Positions 34,529-46,059 are shown, numbered from the stretch's first letter. The stretch: DNA of 64,000 bases from Sisyra terminalis (GCA_958496175.1 OY292274.1:33581482-33645481); one strand, 5' to 3'. Made by a program: numbers and translations. Notes: generated from the sequence alone by a model not told the origin.

Positions 34529-36119
34529 TTTTTTGAAGTTATACTTCTTTATTGGTGTTTTGAAAAAAAAATAATGAGTGGGTATTGTTACAAAAATGAC
34601 GCTTTAAAGTAACAGTATAAAGTTGCGCGCGAACGGTTAGTGAGAAAGGAGAAAGAACGGTTCAAGCGGGCGAAATCTGGTCAATTTTTGGTAGCGATAT
34701 GCTTAGTAGTAAGACGGCTAAAACACTCTATCACATCGATCAAGCTAAGTCAGCACTAGTACATGTTTTTCGTTTATCGGAAAGGAAGGGGGGGGGCATT
34801 ATCTCGAACAATCCCGAATCAGATACGAAGTTATTGCTAGCAAACAGTCAAGAAATATATATTCTGTCAAGTGTATTTCTTGTATGTCTATGTATTTCTT
34901 CTTTAGAACGGTTAGAACTCTTAGAACATGGACAAGATCGTTGAACTAAATATTTTCGAATTTTACAGCCTAAACAATATTCATATTAATACATACCTAA
35001 TAATTCCCGTAAATTATTCCCTGTTCAATATAGACATAACTGACAAATGCTAATTTGCAACTAATTGAATGAAATCATAGCAATAATCATTCAATACAAA
35101 TTAGAAACAATGATGGTATTTCACTCACACGTATATGTTTACAATATTTGTCTACCTTTGCCGAAATATATGCATACATGTTACTAACATTTGCTTATTA
35201 TTATTATTATCATTGTTATGAGAATTAAAATGCATTTAAAAGGAAAATATTTGTCTGAATTTATTCAGTGTAATATTTAAAATTATGTAATGAAATTCCA
35301 TTGGTACATTATATTTTTCTATAGTTGAATTAAAAATAAGTTTCAATATTTTAACCATTGCTCCTGCAATATAGGAGTAGATTGCAAAAATCTCCATATA
35401 AATAAAAAAAAAATATATATATAAATGGGTTAATAAAATGTACAATAACTATTGCATTAATATAATTTTACGGCGTTGCTATTTAGGATTGTTTGTACAT
35501 ATCTATACATGATATTTAATGGAAACAATCTATATCTGTGTGGTAAATGTTTTCGATAAGTATTTTTCGAACATGAAACCCAATCTGTTAAGTCGGTTAA
35601 ATGGTTAACTCATATAATATGTAAGATACATTTTGTATAAGTCTCCAAATGTGTAAGCATATAGAATCTATGCAAAAAATGTTAATTTAATCTTTTATTT
35701 GAAACCCAGTTACATTCCGTGAAATATTCACAACCCAACACTGACACAACTGACAAATGACTAAAATTAGCAATGAATGAAATCAAAATGACAATTTAAA
35801 CTTATGACATGGTAGTAGAAATTTAAGCCAATAATTATTATATTTGTATTCCACTAACATGGATTTATTTAAAACTTTATATTCTTTGTTCTTGTCTTTA
35901 CCGGAACATATACGTTTTCTTATTATGTATTTTGATATTAAAGGTAGTTTGTGCTTAAAATTGTATCATATTTTAGTAATCACAAATCTTATAATTGGTG
36001 TGTTAGTTTAGGCACTACCAGAAGAGACTACGGCAGTGGATTAAAAACATATTTTTAACCATACCAAAGAAGTATAACTTCTCACGCGTGTACATAAGTA
36101 CACACACTGTTTTTTTTTT
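34529..36119. mobile_element. 1.5-kb interspersed repeat with GAAGTTATACTTCTTT inverted ends, copy 1
   Basis: Starts with GAAGTTATACTTCTTTATTGG (from 34535) and ends with CCAAAGAAGTATAACTTC (36064-36081) plus a short tail 'CACACACTGTTTTTTTT'. The end is the reverse complement of the start, so the unit has terminal inverted repeats of about 18-20 bp. Copy 2 at 54.5-56.0 kb is colinear over its whole length, for example both carry 'GAACGGTTCAAGCGGGCGAA' and 'ACAATGATGGTATTTCACTC'. An internal, more diverged duplication (about 34980-35230 against about 35700-35960) suggests a subrepeat structure. No transposase frame, so it is non-autonomous. Confidence 0.8.
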
Positions 36120-36124
36120 GTGCT

Positions 36125-36265
36125 TAGAAGAACAAAAAAACCCTTAAATTTTATTTGGTAAGATTCAATTCGTTGTTAGTGGTTCACTTTTTGATGTGAT
36201 CTTGTGTGGTCAATTGGGGGTCCTGACGCCACCCGGGGAACATCTAACTAAAGCCGCCACTGCCC
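36125..36265 (-). mobile_element. Possible hAT end fragment
   Basis: On the minus strand from about 36262 the sequence begins CAGTGGCGGCTTTAGTTAGA, a typical hAT-like start (CAGTGGCGG), followed by GC-rich 'CCCCGGGTGGCGTCAGGACC'. No opposite end was found, since it runs into the right edge of the 1.5-kb repeat. Confidence 0.35.
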
Positions 36266-36269
36266 TCCT

Positions 36270-38050
36270 ATAGTTCAACACTATTGTGTCACACCACCGT
36301 TTCAATTTATATTTTAATGCGATGCAATCGAAAAACAAACGGCGTTCGCTTTATGTGAACCACAAAAAAGGACATTCAAAGAAATATCTATTTACACCTC
36401 ATCATCTGCACGATTTATGAGATACGAGAAGATACCATCAAGTAAATTTATTTTCTTTCAAATTAAGCAAAATCAACGTCGAAATTTCATGTTGCGAGAA
36501 ATGTTTGTTTTACTTAAAGATGATGGGACATCGACATTGACCGCGAGAAATTAACTTTTACAGCTCTGTGCATTTAAGTGTGTGTCATTAAGCAGTGTCA
36601 TAAACAATTTTTCTCAGAACTACTCATCAATAAATTCATCAGCTAATCCAGCAGTAACTTATTCTTTTTCCTCTTTAAAATAAGTTATATAGCATATCAA
36701 AAATTCTTCTTGAAAATCAAAAATTAAATATTTTTTTTACAACTCACTTGAGAAAAATAATTTTATTACATATTTTTCTATGAAGATTGTGATCTTTTAA
36801 GCGAAAATAACATATTGAGAACCTCTGTTTATCGTGAGACACAAATGTAGAAGAAGCATAAAGGGCAGATAAACGATCTTTTTCGGTCACTAATTAAAAA
36901 CCGTTTATAACAGGTTTCATTTCATTTCATTTTGAAAATGTTGAGTAGAAGACGAGGAACTGGCATCTTTGTCTACACAAAAGATATATATATATACATA
37001 TATACATACAGTTGCACAACACAATAAACATAATTCAACCTGAAACGATTTCAATTAACTGATTGATCTGACCGAGTGTAATGAACCGCCACTATTATCA
37101 TTATTACTATTATTATTATTATATGTTATTAAATCAGACTTAAATATATTAAAAATGTGAGACAATTTTTTCTATTGGCCAGATAAAGATACCAGCACCG
37201 AAACTATATGAAAGAGAGAAATAATGAAAAGCATTTTTCTGGTTCATCATGGCGATTTAATAGATTTTTATAACACTGGATAATTTTTGAAAGATTTTAG
37301 ATTAAAGAGCTTTTAACTAAAAGCCAAAATGTATAAAGTGAGTTGTATCAAAAAATCGTATCTTATAAAGAGGGCAGAAGTGTACATAATCAATTGATTA
37401 GAAAAATGGGAGAAAATCTATTTTTGCCAAATTTTTATTCTTAAAAATTATACCCCAATAAGTCGTGCAATGAACTCTACTTGTTGTTAAGTAGTACCAT
37501 AACCATATATTATATCCTAATAGGTACTGCTTACTGGGCAAATGATTACAAAATATTATTGTATTGTAAATAATGACATTCAATTCTAATAAAACACGAG
37601 AATATAAGGAAGATTTCATCTTCTCTATGATTTATGATTTTCGTCTTCTTCCCAATCTATATGGGCAAAATACATATAAGAAGCTTGAGTGAACGTATAA
37701 AGTATACACCTACCTATAGAAGTGGAGGCGATTAAAACCGCAAACACTATAATGACTAAAAATAAAACCAAATAAATAACAAAGGCCAGCAAAAAAATAC
37801 GTTTCAAAAACTGTTTTGACAGTCATAGGTCATTTCAATGCATTTTTTGCGCTAATTTCCAATATGGAATCCTTTTTTATCCATCACATAAAGTTTTCCC
37901 AAAAAATTTTTTTTTTTGTACTGAGCAAATATTTTAAGTAACACAATTTTATCACATTAAACTTAACTAAACGTAGTCATTTAACATAGTTATTACAGTT
38001 TTAATTTTATCAAGAGTTTTATCAGAGTTCTTATAGAGACGTTTGCATTT
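36270..38050. other. A+T-rich spacer, no gene seen
   Basis: Includes a short TA/TATACA microsatellite at about 36985-37015 and an ATT-rich stretch near 37100. The 60-73 codon minus-strand frames (37398-37807) are hydrophobic chance translations with no domain. Confidence 0.4.
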
Positions 38051-38054
38051 TCTA

Positions 38055-38560
38055 TCAAAACTTCTTTTAATGATTTTTTGTCGTGAGCTCATTATGCATC
38101 GTCCCTCTTCAAGGGTAATCGGTAACTATGAGTTCCGTCTTTCTTGATATCTATTTCCTATTTCTTTAATATCTTGATGAAATCTATCCTATTGGGATAG
38201 ATTTGGGTCTTACTAACAGCACTTAGATTTTCAAGAAAGTAGTCATTATGTGATTGGAAAAAATGGACTTTTAGGCTCATGTTACGACCCAACTACTTGA
38301 AGTTTGCCAACAAATCGGCTACAGTAGATTTGTAGTTAGGATTCTTTTTGTTTCTAAAAAAACAATTAAGAGAACTTAAAAGAAAACTAAGCTGCCTTTT
38401 CCTTTTTCTTTCATTTTAGTGATAAAGATTCCATCCCTTAAATGTTTTCGAATATTCGGCCCAACAAATATACTTTCAATTTTACCTCAGACAAATCGGG
38501 GAATTGCTCACAAAGATATCTACAACATTCTATTTTCTTTGGTAATGCCTATACATTATG
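38055..38560 (-). pseudogene. Remnant of a multicopy insect protein family of unknown function (SLKVHF...RFHQDI type)
   Basis: On the minus strand, from high to low coordinates, the frames give 'CRYLCEQFPDLSEVKLK', 'LLGRIFENI', 'EKAA' with a Ser/Phe-rich run, 'NPNYKSTVADLLANFK', then 'NMSLKVHFFQSHNDYFLENL', 'SAV' and, after a frameshift, 'RFHQDIKEIGNRYQERRNS'. I recognise this block order from a protein family present in many copies in insect and other invertebrate genomes and usually annotated as hypothetical (family form: MSLKVHFLxSHLDFFPENLG...GERFHQDI...RYQG). It is likely transposon-borne. Stops and frameshifts make this copy dead. The identification is from memory of the motif; the function is unknown. 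Confidence 0.65.
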
Positions 38561-38564
38561 TTTC

Positions 38565-39075
38565 ATAACTCCTTATTTAAGATAAGGTGGGGGAAGTATT
38601 TTTTTTCTGAATCCGTTACATACTTTCTGACAATGTTCTCTTTACTAGTCTGTAATGTTTTCCGAACTTTTAAGTATAAGTTTTAAGTAATCAAAGGCTA
38701 AGTAAAAGTATTTTAGGGTTTACTCAAAAATTATACACGGAAACAACATTACATCAAAAATTACAAAAATAATATCCTAAATTCGCATCGTAAATTTCAT
38801 TTTACAAAGATTACTACTTTAAACAGCAAACAGTCCTATTCACTTACATAAATTTTACGATTTTTAAATTAGATTTAATTCTAAAGTCTACAAAAACTAA
38901 TAATATGGGTTACAAATTAAGAGACAAATTAATTATTATGATTCAAATATTTATGCATAACAATACTTTATTTCACGGTTTTAATGGTTATTTTTTTATT
39001 ATATGTAATAATTCAAACTAAGTTTTTATGCTAGAAAAAAAAATTGTCAATAGTTAATTATTGAAAGTATTGTAT
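38565..39075. other. A+T-rich spacer, no gene seen
   Basis: No recognisable coding segment beyond the edge of the preceding remnant. Confidence 0.4.
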
Positions 39076-39079
39076 TTGA

Positions 39080-39322
39080 GACAGTGAGATTAAAAAGTAT
39101 GGATGGTAGTAATAGTTCTATTTCTTTTACTTGTTTCATAAAATTGTAATTTCTGAAATGCTACATTTTACAGAAAACTATTGTTATAATTACGATGTTA
39201 TAACGTAAAAATGCAAATGTAAATAGGAAATTTTAAGTTTAATATTGTTAAAGAGAAGATAACGAAAGTATGGTCCAAGATTACGCTGTTTCTATCGTAA
39301 TTTTTATTTTTTTCCGTGTAGG
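39080..39322. repeat. Interspersed repeat, copy A (pair with 44.8-45.1 kb)
   Basis: Shares in order 'TAATAGTTCT', 'ATTTCTGAAATGCTACATTTTACAGAA', 'TGTTATAATTACGATGTTATAACGTAAA' and 'CGCTGTTTCTATCGTAATTT' with 44.80-45.10 kb, with substitutions and a small insertion in the second copy. It is non-coding. It lies about 190 bases upstream of the splice-like site at 39.5 kb. Confidence 0.65.
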
Positions 39323-39494
39323 CTTACATTTATGTCAACATAGGAAATAACAAATGCATGAAATGTGTAATTTGCAGCAAAATCTTACGAGATGAGAGTT
39401 TTTCGTTATTTTTCCATAATCAGTGCAAAAAGTACTACAAGAATCTATTATTATATTTAGGGCAATTTTACCATTGTAGACTTGTAATCTGATT

Positions 39495-39530
39495 CTAATA
39501 TTTTAATAATGTTTTTTTTTTCAGGTAAGT
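39495..39530 (+). promoter_or_regulatory. Candidate recursive splice site (ratchet point, zero-length exon)
   Basis: A branch-point-like CTAAT at 39495-39499 is followed by a run of ten T (39512-39521), CAG (39522-39524) and immediately GTAAGT (39525-39530). The sequence is thus at once a strong 3' splice site and a consensus 5' splice site with no exon between. In Drosophila, long introns are removed stepwise at sites of exactly this form (pyrimidine tract, NCAG/GTAAGT). Use of the site would splice the upstream exon here and recreate a donor for the next step. I found no other site of this quality in the window on either strand. Whether it is used is inference. Confidence 0.55.
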
Positions 39531-39534
39531 TCTT

Positions 39535-40375
39535 CACTGAAATTGTTCTACGTACGTAAGTATTTATACCTCCATTTCACATATTCTATTTAACTCAATA
39601 AAAAATTCAATCTGCTAAATCTTAAAATCCTTTTAAGCTATACAATAGAAACCATTTCAATTTACCTTTGTGATAAATTTTTGATTTTTCCTCTAAATTA
39701 ATTAAATTCCCCAAAAAATTACTCGCACATACCATTTAGACAATAAGCCACGTTTATTAACTCCAAGGGGCAACTTTCCCGGAATCTATAGCGCGTAATA
39801 TTTTCCATTTAAGCAAATAATTACACCCCCTACATTCTCATAAAACTGTAAGCTAATTGCGAAACACGCATTTATATACATATATGTATGTATGTATAGT
39901 AAAATTATTTAAATTATAAATTTCTAACTACAACCCTTTCTCCACACAAATGAATTTATATCATAACTGAATTGTATGTAAAATAATTAGTATGAAATTT
40001 CTAGTTTTATAAATTAGGGCTGATGTGTTTTAGCACGTTTAATGTTTTAAAACAACGACCACAATGGGACAAAAAGTGCACTTACACATTTACAATAGTC
40101 TTTTAGCGGTCTTTTGTTGTCCTTTTTCCGTTAACCTTTATTGTTAACTACCATTGTTATATTTTGCTTGTTTAGGTACATAATAAAAGTTGAAAGGGAT
40201 ACGTTGTCATTTTCACGTTTTCGGAGGGAATATTCATTAATTATCCATGGGGTTAGGATAATATCGCGTTCTTTTACGTTTAAAATTTTTTTGATTTCTC
40301 ATTCTTTCTACCTTTTTTCATCATCAATATTGATCAGAATCGATTTAAAATGTATATAAAAATATAATTAAACCA
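39535..40375. other. A+T-rich spacer, no gene seen
   Basis: Downstream of the ratchet-like site is ordinary A+T-rich sequence. The frame at 40141-40359 shows no known domain. Confidence 0.4.
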
Positions 40376-40379
40376 TTTG

Positions 40380-40835
40380 TAACAATCTGCAAGAAAACAA
40401 TCGACCTGATCGTAGGGGGTTACTAGTAAGGGTCAGGTTTTTCTTTCATCATCATCTCCAATATTAATATTAGAGCAAAAGAAAACAATAAATGCAATGA
40501 TGAAAGTCTCGAAAAAACCAGAGCGATATTTTTATTTTTTTTATTTTCTGTATTTGTAGGAGTCAATCTCTTTGACTTCGAAGGACCTAAAAAATAACTA
40601 ACTACAAAGTCTGATGTCGATCCCTTACGTTCGTTTCAACCCACCCCCCACCGTGCCCTATAGATTGATATATTGAACCGTGAGGCAGGATTTTAATTGG
40701 AAGACATTTTTTATCTTCAAATAATGGTAATAAAAGCACGAACCCCGTCGAGGTCCCCGGCTATATCCCGTCGTGTGAGTCGCGACCGTCTTGCCAGGCG
40801 ACCCAATATTATTATAAGGTGGTTATAATTAGCTT
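40380..40835. other. GC-richer island, possible regulatory element
   Basis: Less A+T-biased than its flanks, with 'GTCGAGGTCCCCGGCTATAT' and 'GAGTCGCGACCGTCTTGCC' near 40745-40800 and a C-run near 40640. No reading frame with family resemblance and no splice structure were found. It is a candidate enhancer or other conserved element, from composition only. Confidence 0.3.
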
Positions 40836-40839
40836 TTAT

Positions 40840-41470
40840 CGAACATATACATATATAATATGTTTATAATAGATTTTAAAAAAAAAAAAATGATTGCTCA
40901 AATGATTAAATGCAAAATCAATCACCATTGATCACATGAAACGTATGCAATCATAAAAATATTTCTGCCAAAGTGACAACCGAAATTTAATCTATTTGAC
41001 AAATTTTTATTTTTCATCAATCAACCTAATAACTTAGATTTAACATCTCTTATTTTATTCTGCAAGGTAAAATACAAAAATAATAATTATTTACTATAGA
41101 TAAATTTTTCTTAGTTTTTGGAATGAAAAATATACTCCTGCACTTTTGAAATTTAAAAATATATGCATGTAAATATGGTAGTGTAAAGCAGGTTCAGCAA
41201 ACGCGGAAGAGTAAAATGATTATTTCCAGGTCAAAAAATCATATTATTTTTTTTATTAATTTATGGATTAATATTTATTAGTAACTTAAATTATTTATTA
41301 TTACATAGTTACTTAAAAATTCTAATTATTTTTTTTTAAATTTATGAGTAAGGAAACTAGTAAAATGTATTGAGCTTTTTTTAAATTTAACAGCTAAATT
41401 AACAATATGGGTGGATATTGGTGCCAATGTAAAAGTATATGTATTTATATACTTTTTATAGTATACAAAT
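40840..41470. other. A+T-rich spacer, no gene seen
   Basis: No recognisable features apart from homopolymer runs. Confidence 0.4.
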
Positions 41471-41474
41471 AATT

Positions 41475-42290
41475 ATGATAGAGTGGGTTCCATAATCATG
41501 AGAGTTTTTAAGAAAAAAACGTACTTTTCCGCAGTATTTCTAGATAACACGCAAACCTTTGACAAGGTGTGGCACTTAAGATTGCTAGGTAAACTAAGAT
41601 CAACATTATCTTACTCTTAGCTTTCTGCGTTATCTAGTTCTGCTGATTAAAAAAAATGCTTTTAATGAAATAAACTCCGAATAGTAGGATTTGGAGTAAC
41701 ATTGGGTATGTACAGTTGCTTTACTTTACTTGCAAACCGATCTTACCAATGCCTGAAAACGTAACAATGGACACATACGCTGACGACATGGCAATAATGG
41801 TAATGGATTGAATCCCATGAGTAATAACATCCAAACTACAAAACTTTCTAGAACTTAAGCTCAACACGTGGCTAATTAAAGTCATTGAAGCTAACTTTGT
41901 TCATGTGACATTCACAACCCAATGGAATCTGTCCTCCAGTTTTCCTAAACAAACTCCAGATACCGTAAGTAAAAAGATCAGATATCTCGAAATTCTCCTG
42001 GACAGAAAAATAATTTATACAAAGGCTAAAAGGTATCAGTTTAAAGCAAAATGTCGAAATCTATACTTCGCTAATAGGCTGGAAGTTGCAACCATCCTAA
42101 AATTGCAATCTCCTGATGTACAAACCATTCTGAAGCCAAGCCAACCTGGACGTATAGCATTCAGGTATGGGGAAATGTGGTTAAATAATTTTAGTCAAAA
42201 AACTCTCAGAGTCGTTGCAAAGCTTCCACGATATGGTACAAATTAAAAAATCCATAAGATGGCAATCCATAACTGACAACTGGTCTCTAT
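41475..42290 (+). pseudogene. Jockey-like non-LTR retrotransposon reverse transcriptase remnant
   Basis: In order: 'FSAVFLDNTQTFDKVWH' (reverse transcriptase block with the first catalytic D; family form: AVFLDVxxAFDKVWH), a decayed PQGSVLGP region, 'DLPMPENVTMDTYADDMAIM' carrying the YADD catalytic box, and 'LNTWLIKVIEANFVHVTFTT'. The open stretch at 41905-42246 follows with 'VSKKIRYLEILLDRKI' (equivalent to xVKYLGxxLDxxL), 'QSPDVQTILKP', the frame-shifted 'WTYSIQVWGNVV' (family: IWTYGIQLWG) and 'SQKTLRVVAKLPRYGTN'. Stops and frameshifts are few between blocks, so it may be a younger copy than the other non-LTR scraps. The endonuclease and ORF1 are absent. Confidence 0.93.
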
Positions 42291-42299
42291 CAAAACGAT

Positions 42300-43600
42300 G
42301 ATCGTTTGACATAATACTAAATATCAAAATAAATTGAGGTATTATATCATTCTCCTGGACATCAAAAACGACACAATTAGACTAAAATGCGTTATATTTC
42401 TGAAATAATTTCAGGAATGGTAATTATTACCATATCGAAAGTAAAAGCAGCAAGCTCCCTACTTACCGTTTTGTAATTTAATTTTGAATATTAAAGTAAG
42501 TAGGCGTGATTTGACGTATAGAGGATTAGCTTACTGTTCAAAGACAAATTATAAGTATTGAACAATAAAGAAAAAAATAATAGTCAATTTACGAGTTACA
42601 GTAAGACCATTACATCACATAAAAATCAATAAAAGTATGGTAAACTTATTTCAATTTTAGCCAATTGCAAACTTGATCAAAGTTTTTAGTCATTTTTTTT
42701 ATAAATAAAGTCAGGGAATTAGCGAATTTTGATCTGGAATGTCAGGGAATGTCAAAGAATTCAGGAAATTTGTGTTGAAGAAAAAATTAAAAGCCTTGAA
42801 AGATAGTATTTTCAAAGTTTAGTAAAAGGACAACTTTATTTCCTTAGTTGGATATGTGCGTAATAAGAATCTTCCTACACTGAAAACATCATTTTTAATG
42901 AAAGAAAGTATCTCAGAAATAATACCTACTACTTGAATTTTTAAGTTTTAACTAAATTAAAATTGGTAATTTTTAATGTTATTGTATATAACTATTAGGA
43001 TTATAATAATGAAATATTTCAAAACAGTAAACATAAAAGCACTTTTTATGAAAGCTTCGGTTATTCTAAGCATCTACTTATCTATTTTTTTTGAATAAAT
43101 TGTACAAATGTAAAAAATAACCATTTTAAAAAATTAACCTTAAAATGATAATACGTTTGTACTTTATTCCTTATTGAAAAGGTTATGAAATCAATTAAAA
43201 GTGGCGTAAATAGCATAAATAGCGTAGCGGGTCAGTATGTGAGTAGAAAAATATATTGTTTATAGTATATTACTACGTTTCTTACACTTAATTCAGGATA
43301 TATATTTAATGTTAACTCTACATTTAGGTATACCTACGTTGTAATGATCAACTTTATGGACAACAAAATTTTAAAAAATAAAACAGAACAGCGAAAATTG
43401 TTTTGTAATATTTCGTTGTTATCAAAATTTCATAAAGTAAATTGTAAGAATTATTTTATTATAATGTTACTTTTTTCATAGCAAACTGTTATTGAAGATA
43501 TATGAAATTTGAGCCACATTCTTTGTCGCATTTTGCATTTTAATAAGACATAGTTTTTTTTTTTATTTAGAAAAATTCTTTATATACAAACATTATGAAT
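42300..43600. other. A+T-rich spacer, no gene seen
   Basis: No gene, RNA or bounded repeat recognised. A short phrase near 42700-42770 ('AGGGAATTAGCGAATTTTGATCTGGAATGTCAGGGAATGTC') shows internal repetition of CAGGGAAT. Confidence 0.4.
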
Positions 43601-43609
43601 CTACACATA

Positions 43610-44275
43610 TATTATGGTAGATGATATTTTCATCCGTCTCAAATGAAATCAACTTTGATGCCTATAGCAGAGGACTTAGAACGCTTGTGATCACCAAACT
43701 GGAAAGTAATCGAGCATGCAAATGATTAAATTTCAACATAATTGTAAAAGCCACCCTCGAACCTCATACCCACCACCCACCCCCGTTCTATTCGGGACCA
43801 TTTCCTTGTTTCAAATATCCGTAAGGGTTTCACATACAAGTGATGTATAGCCGTGAGCTTTGCAAATATGGTAACAAAGCTTTGATGTGCTTGTATTTAT
43901 ATGTGCAATATGTGTAGAAATTTATGTGTGTATGTGTGGGATATGTCTCACTTAATGAAAGTTTGGACAACTAATTTGGCATTCACATTCCAACAATTAT
44001 CAAAAATTACAAATGTGTCCATTCAAGCGAATATTTTAAACATCAGAAATGACGAGGGACCAAAACGAAAATTAACGTTATCATCCCCGGCCGATATTAG
44101 GTTTCATTATTGCCAAGCTTTTCAATTAAATTTTCAATTGTTCAATTCAAAAATATTTGCCGTAAGGAATATTTTTCGCGAATGTTTCAAACGCTTTTAT
44201 AAAAATTCACTCAGTTTCAACAATAAATTTTGTGATGGATTTAATAGGTAGATAATTAATTTCAATTATGGGTTT
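43610..44275. other. Less biased block, possible conserved non-coding element
   Basis: The block 43620-43880 and the adjoining 116-codon frame (43901-44251, + strand) are less A+T-biased than neighbouring sequence. The frame translates to a composition without recognisable domains and has no splice signals matching its ends. It could be regulatory DNA or an unrecognised exon; neither is shown. Confidence 0.3.
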
Positions 44276-44279
44276 TTGT

Positions 44280-44800
44280 TTTTCATCAACCATATTCTAT
44301 TTTTTATCGTGGATATATATCAGTGAAATAAAAAAATGAACAATTGTTGTAATTTTATCTCTTCTTTATTCGTTTTTTTAATGGAGTTATTAAAACAACG
44401 AGTTTAAATTGCTCGAATTGATCCATTTTAAATATTATATAAAGGTAATCCAAAGCTTTTATGCTACTTTTACATTACCCACAAAAATGTTCTTATATTC
44501 AATATTAATGATAATTCAAATTTCCTCGTCCTTATTACTATATCATTCACTTAACTTAGAGTACATTTCTCTGATTTCTCTGAAAGAAAATTTCTTTACA
44601 TGAACTGAAATTTTGTTCCTAATATATAATATCGTTGTTATTTTAAAACGTTAATGATGATTTCTTATTTATTCATTTGTTCTAACTGTTGACAATAAGT
44701 GGACGCTTCAACTGGCTTCAAAACGCTTATTGAAATAGTTCATGTATAAGTTCATACATACTCAAATAAAGTCACTCGTAATCATGTATTCGGTGAGAAG
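44280..44800. other. A+T-rich spacer, no gene seen
   Basis: No recognisable features. Confidence 0.4.
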
Positions 44801-45096
44801 GCAGAGAGTAGGGATAAAAAGTATTAGGGTAATAGTAGTTCTGTCTTTTTTACTGTATAAATTATATATGTATATACACTTGCACTCACTGAAAATAATA
44901 CTAATATAATATCGGAATTTCTGAAATACCATTTTTTACAGAAGTTTGTTGTTATAATAACGCTGTTATAACCTAAACATTCAAATAAAAATAGAAAATT
45001 TTAAATAAAATAATGTAAAGAATAATATAATGAAAGTCTGGTCTTAGGTTTCGCTGTTTCTATCGTAATTTTTATTTTTATTTTATTTTTTCCCAG
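44800..45096. repeat. Interspersed repeat, copy B (pair with 39.08-39.32 kb)
   Basis: Colinear with the copy at 39.08-39.32 kb in direct orientation; it carries 'AATTTCTGAAATACCATTTTTTACAGAA', 'GTTATAATAACGCTGTTATAAC' and 'CGCTGTTTCTATCGTAATTT'. It has about 50 extra bases of TATA/CACTTGCACTCAC sequence in its first half. Confidence 0.65.
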
Positions 45097-45821
45097 TGGA
45101 GTTTTAATATCATATTTCAATAAATCGTTATTTTTTCTTGTAAGTTTCTGCCAACGAATGACCAACGTTTTGCATCATTTAAAAGATAACAACATTTTCA
45201 TAACAACTAATTGCCGATTTTACTAATAAAGTTCTATCAACCCTTATTAATATTCAGCTGTATTAGCTTTTGATTATGACAAGAAAAAAATAATCGTTTT
45301 TTCAAGGCATTGGTATATAGTTTCAAAGTTTTTTATAAATTAATATCAATAAATGATAAAGCGTTATAGAATGTTACGGAAAAGATGGGCATAAAGCTGA
45401 AGGAAGGTAAAATTTCAAAAAAATGTTTTTCCAAGTTTAAACATTTTTGATATTTTAAATTCTAAATTTGAAAAAAAATGTTTTCATATTATTATTATTG
45501 ATAATAACTTTATTTATAGGATTACAGGACAAAAAGTATTAATGAAAAAAATAAGAAAGAAAAATCTTGATGTGATTAAATTTAAACATAAAAGATTTAA
45601 ATCGAATAGTATGCTAAAACTTAAGTCAGAAAATTGACTGCAATTATTTTAAAAAAGTACTAAATAATACTTAGCCAAATTACAAATACAACAACTAAAA
45701 AAGTTTCTTGTTACTGATATTTTTAGGATTACCTTTTGCCCCCTTCTTGACCTCTTGGGGGAAAGAAAATGTTTAATTTTCAGTAAAAGAAACCACGTAT
45801 ATAAATTAAACTTATGCCTCT

Positions 45822-46056
45822 TTAATACTAATGTATACTAATAATATCAGGATCACGGATAATTAGAAATACGGTTAAATTAATTTAAACAATTATTGCT
45901 TTGCAACGTTTTGTCTTTATTATTAAGACTTTATCAAGCTCTGAAAAATAAAGACGAAACGTTGCAAATCAATAATTGTTAAAACTATTTTAACTCTATT
46001 TCCAATTACCTGTGATCCTGATGTTATTATCATTGTTATTTATACTAATATATACT
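45822..46056. mobile_element. Long foldback, probably inverted Penelope-type terminal sequences
   Basis: The left arm (45822-45920) and the right arm (45949-46056) are reverse complements over about 100 bp with scattered mismatches: 'ATATCAGGATCACGGATAATT', 'AACAATTATTGCTTTGCAACG', 'TTTTGTCTTTAT' pair with their counterparts. The short loop contains AAGCTCTGAAAAATAAAGAC. Read outward on the + strand the junction gives CTGAAAA-ATAAAGAC-GAAACGTTGC, and the other arm gives CTTGATAAAGTCTT...AAGACAAAACGTTGC. These are decayed versions of the CTGANGA-stem-GAAA hammerhead core found in Penelope-like terminal repeats. The class assignment is inference by analogy with the 51- and 57-kb sequences. Confidence 0.6.
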
Positions 46057-46059
46057 GTT

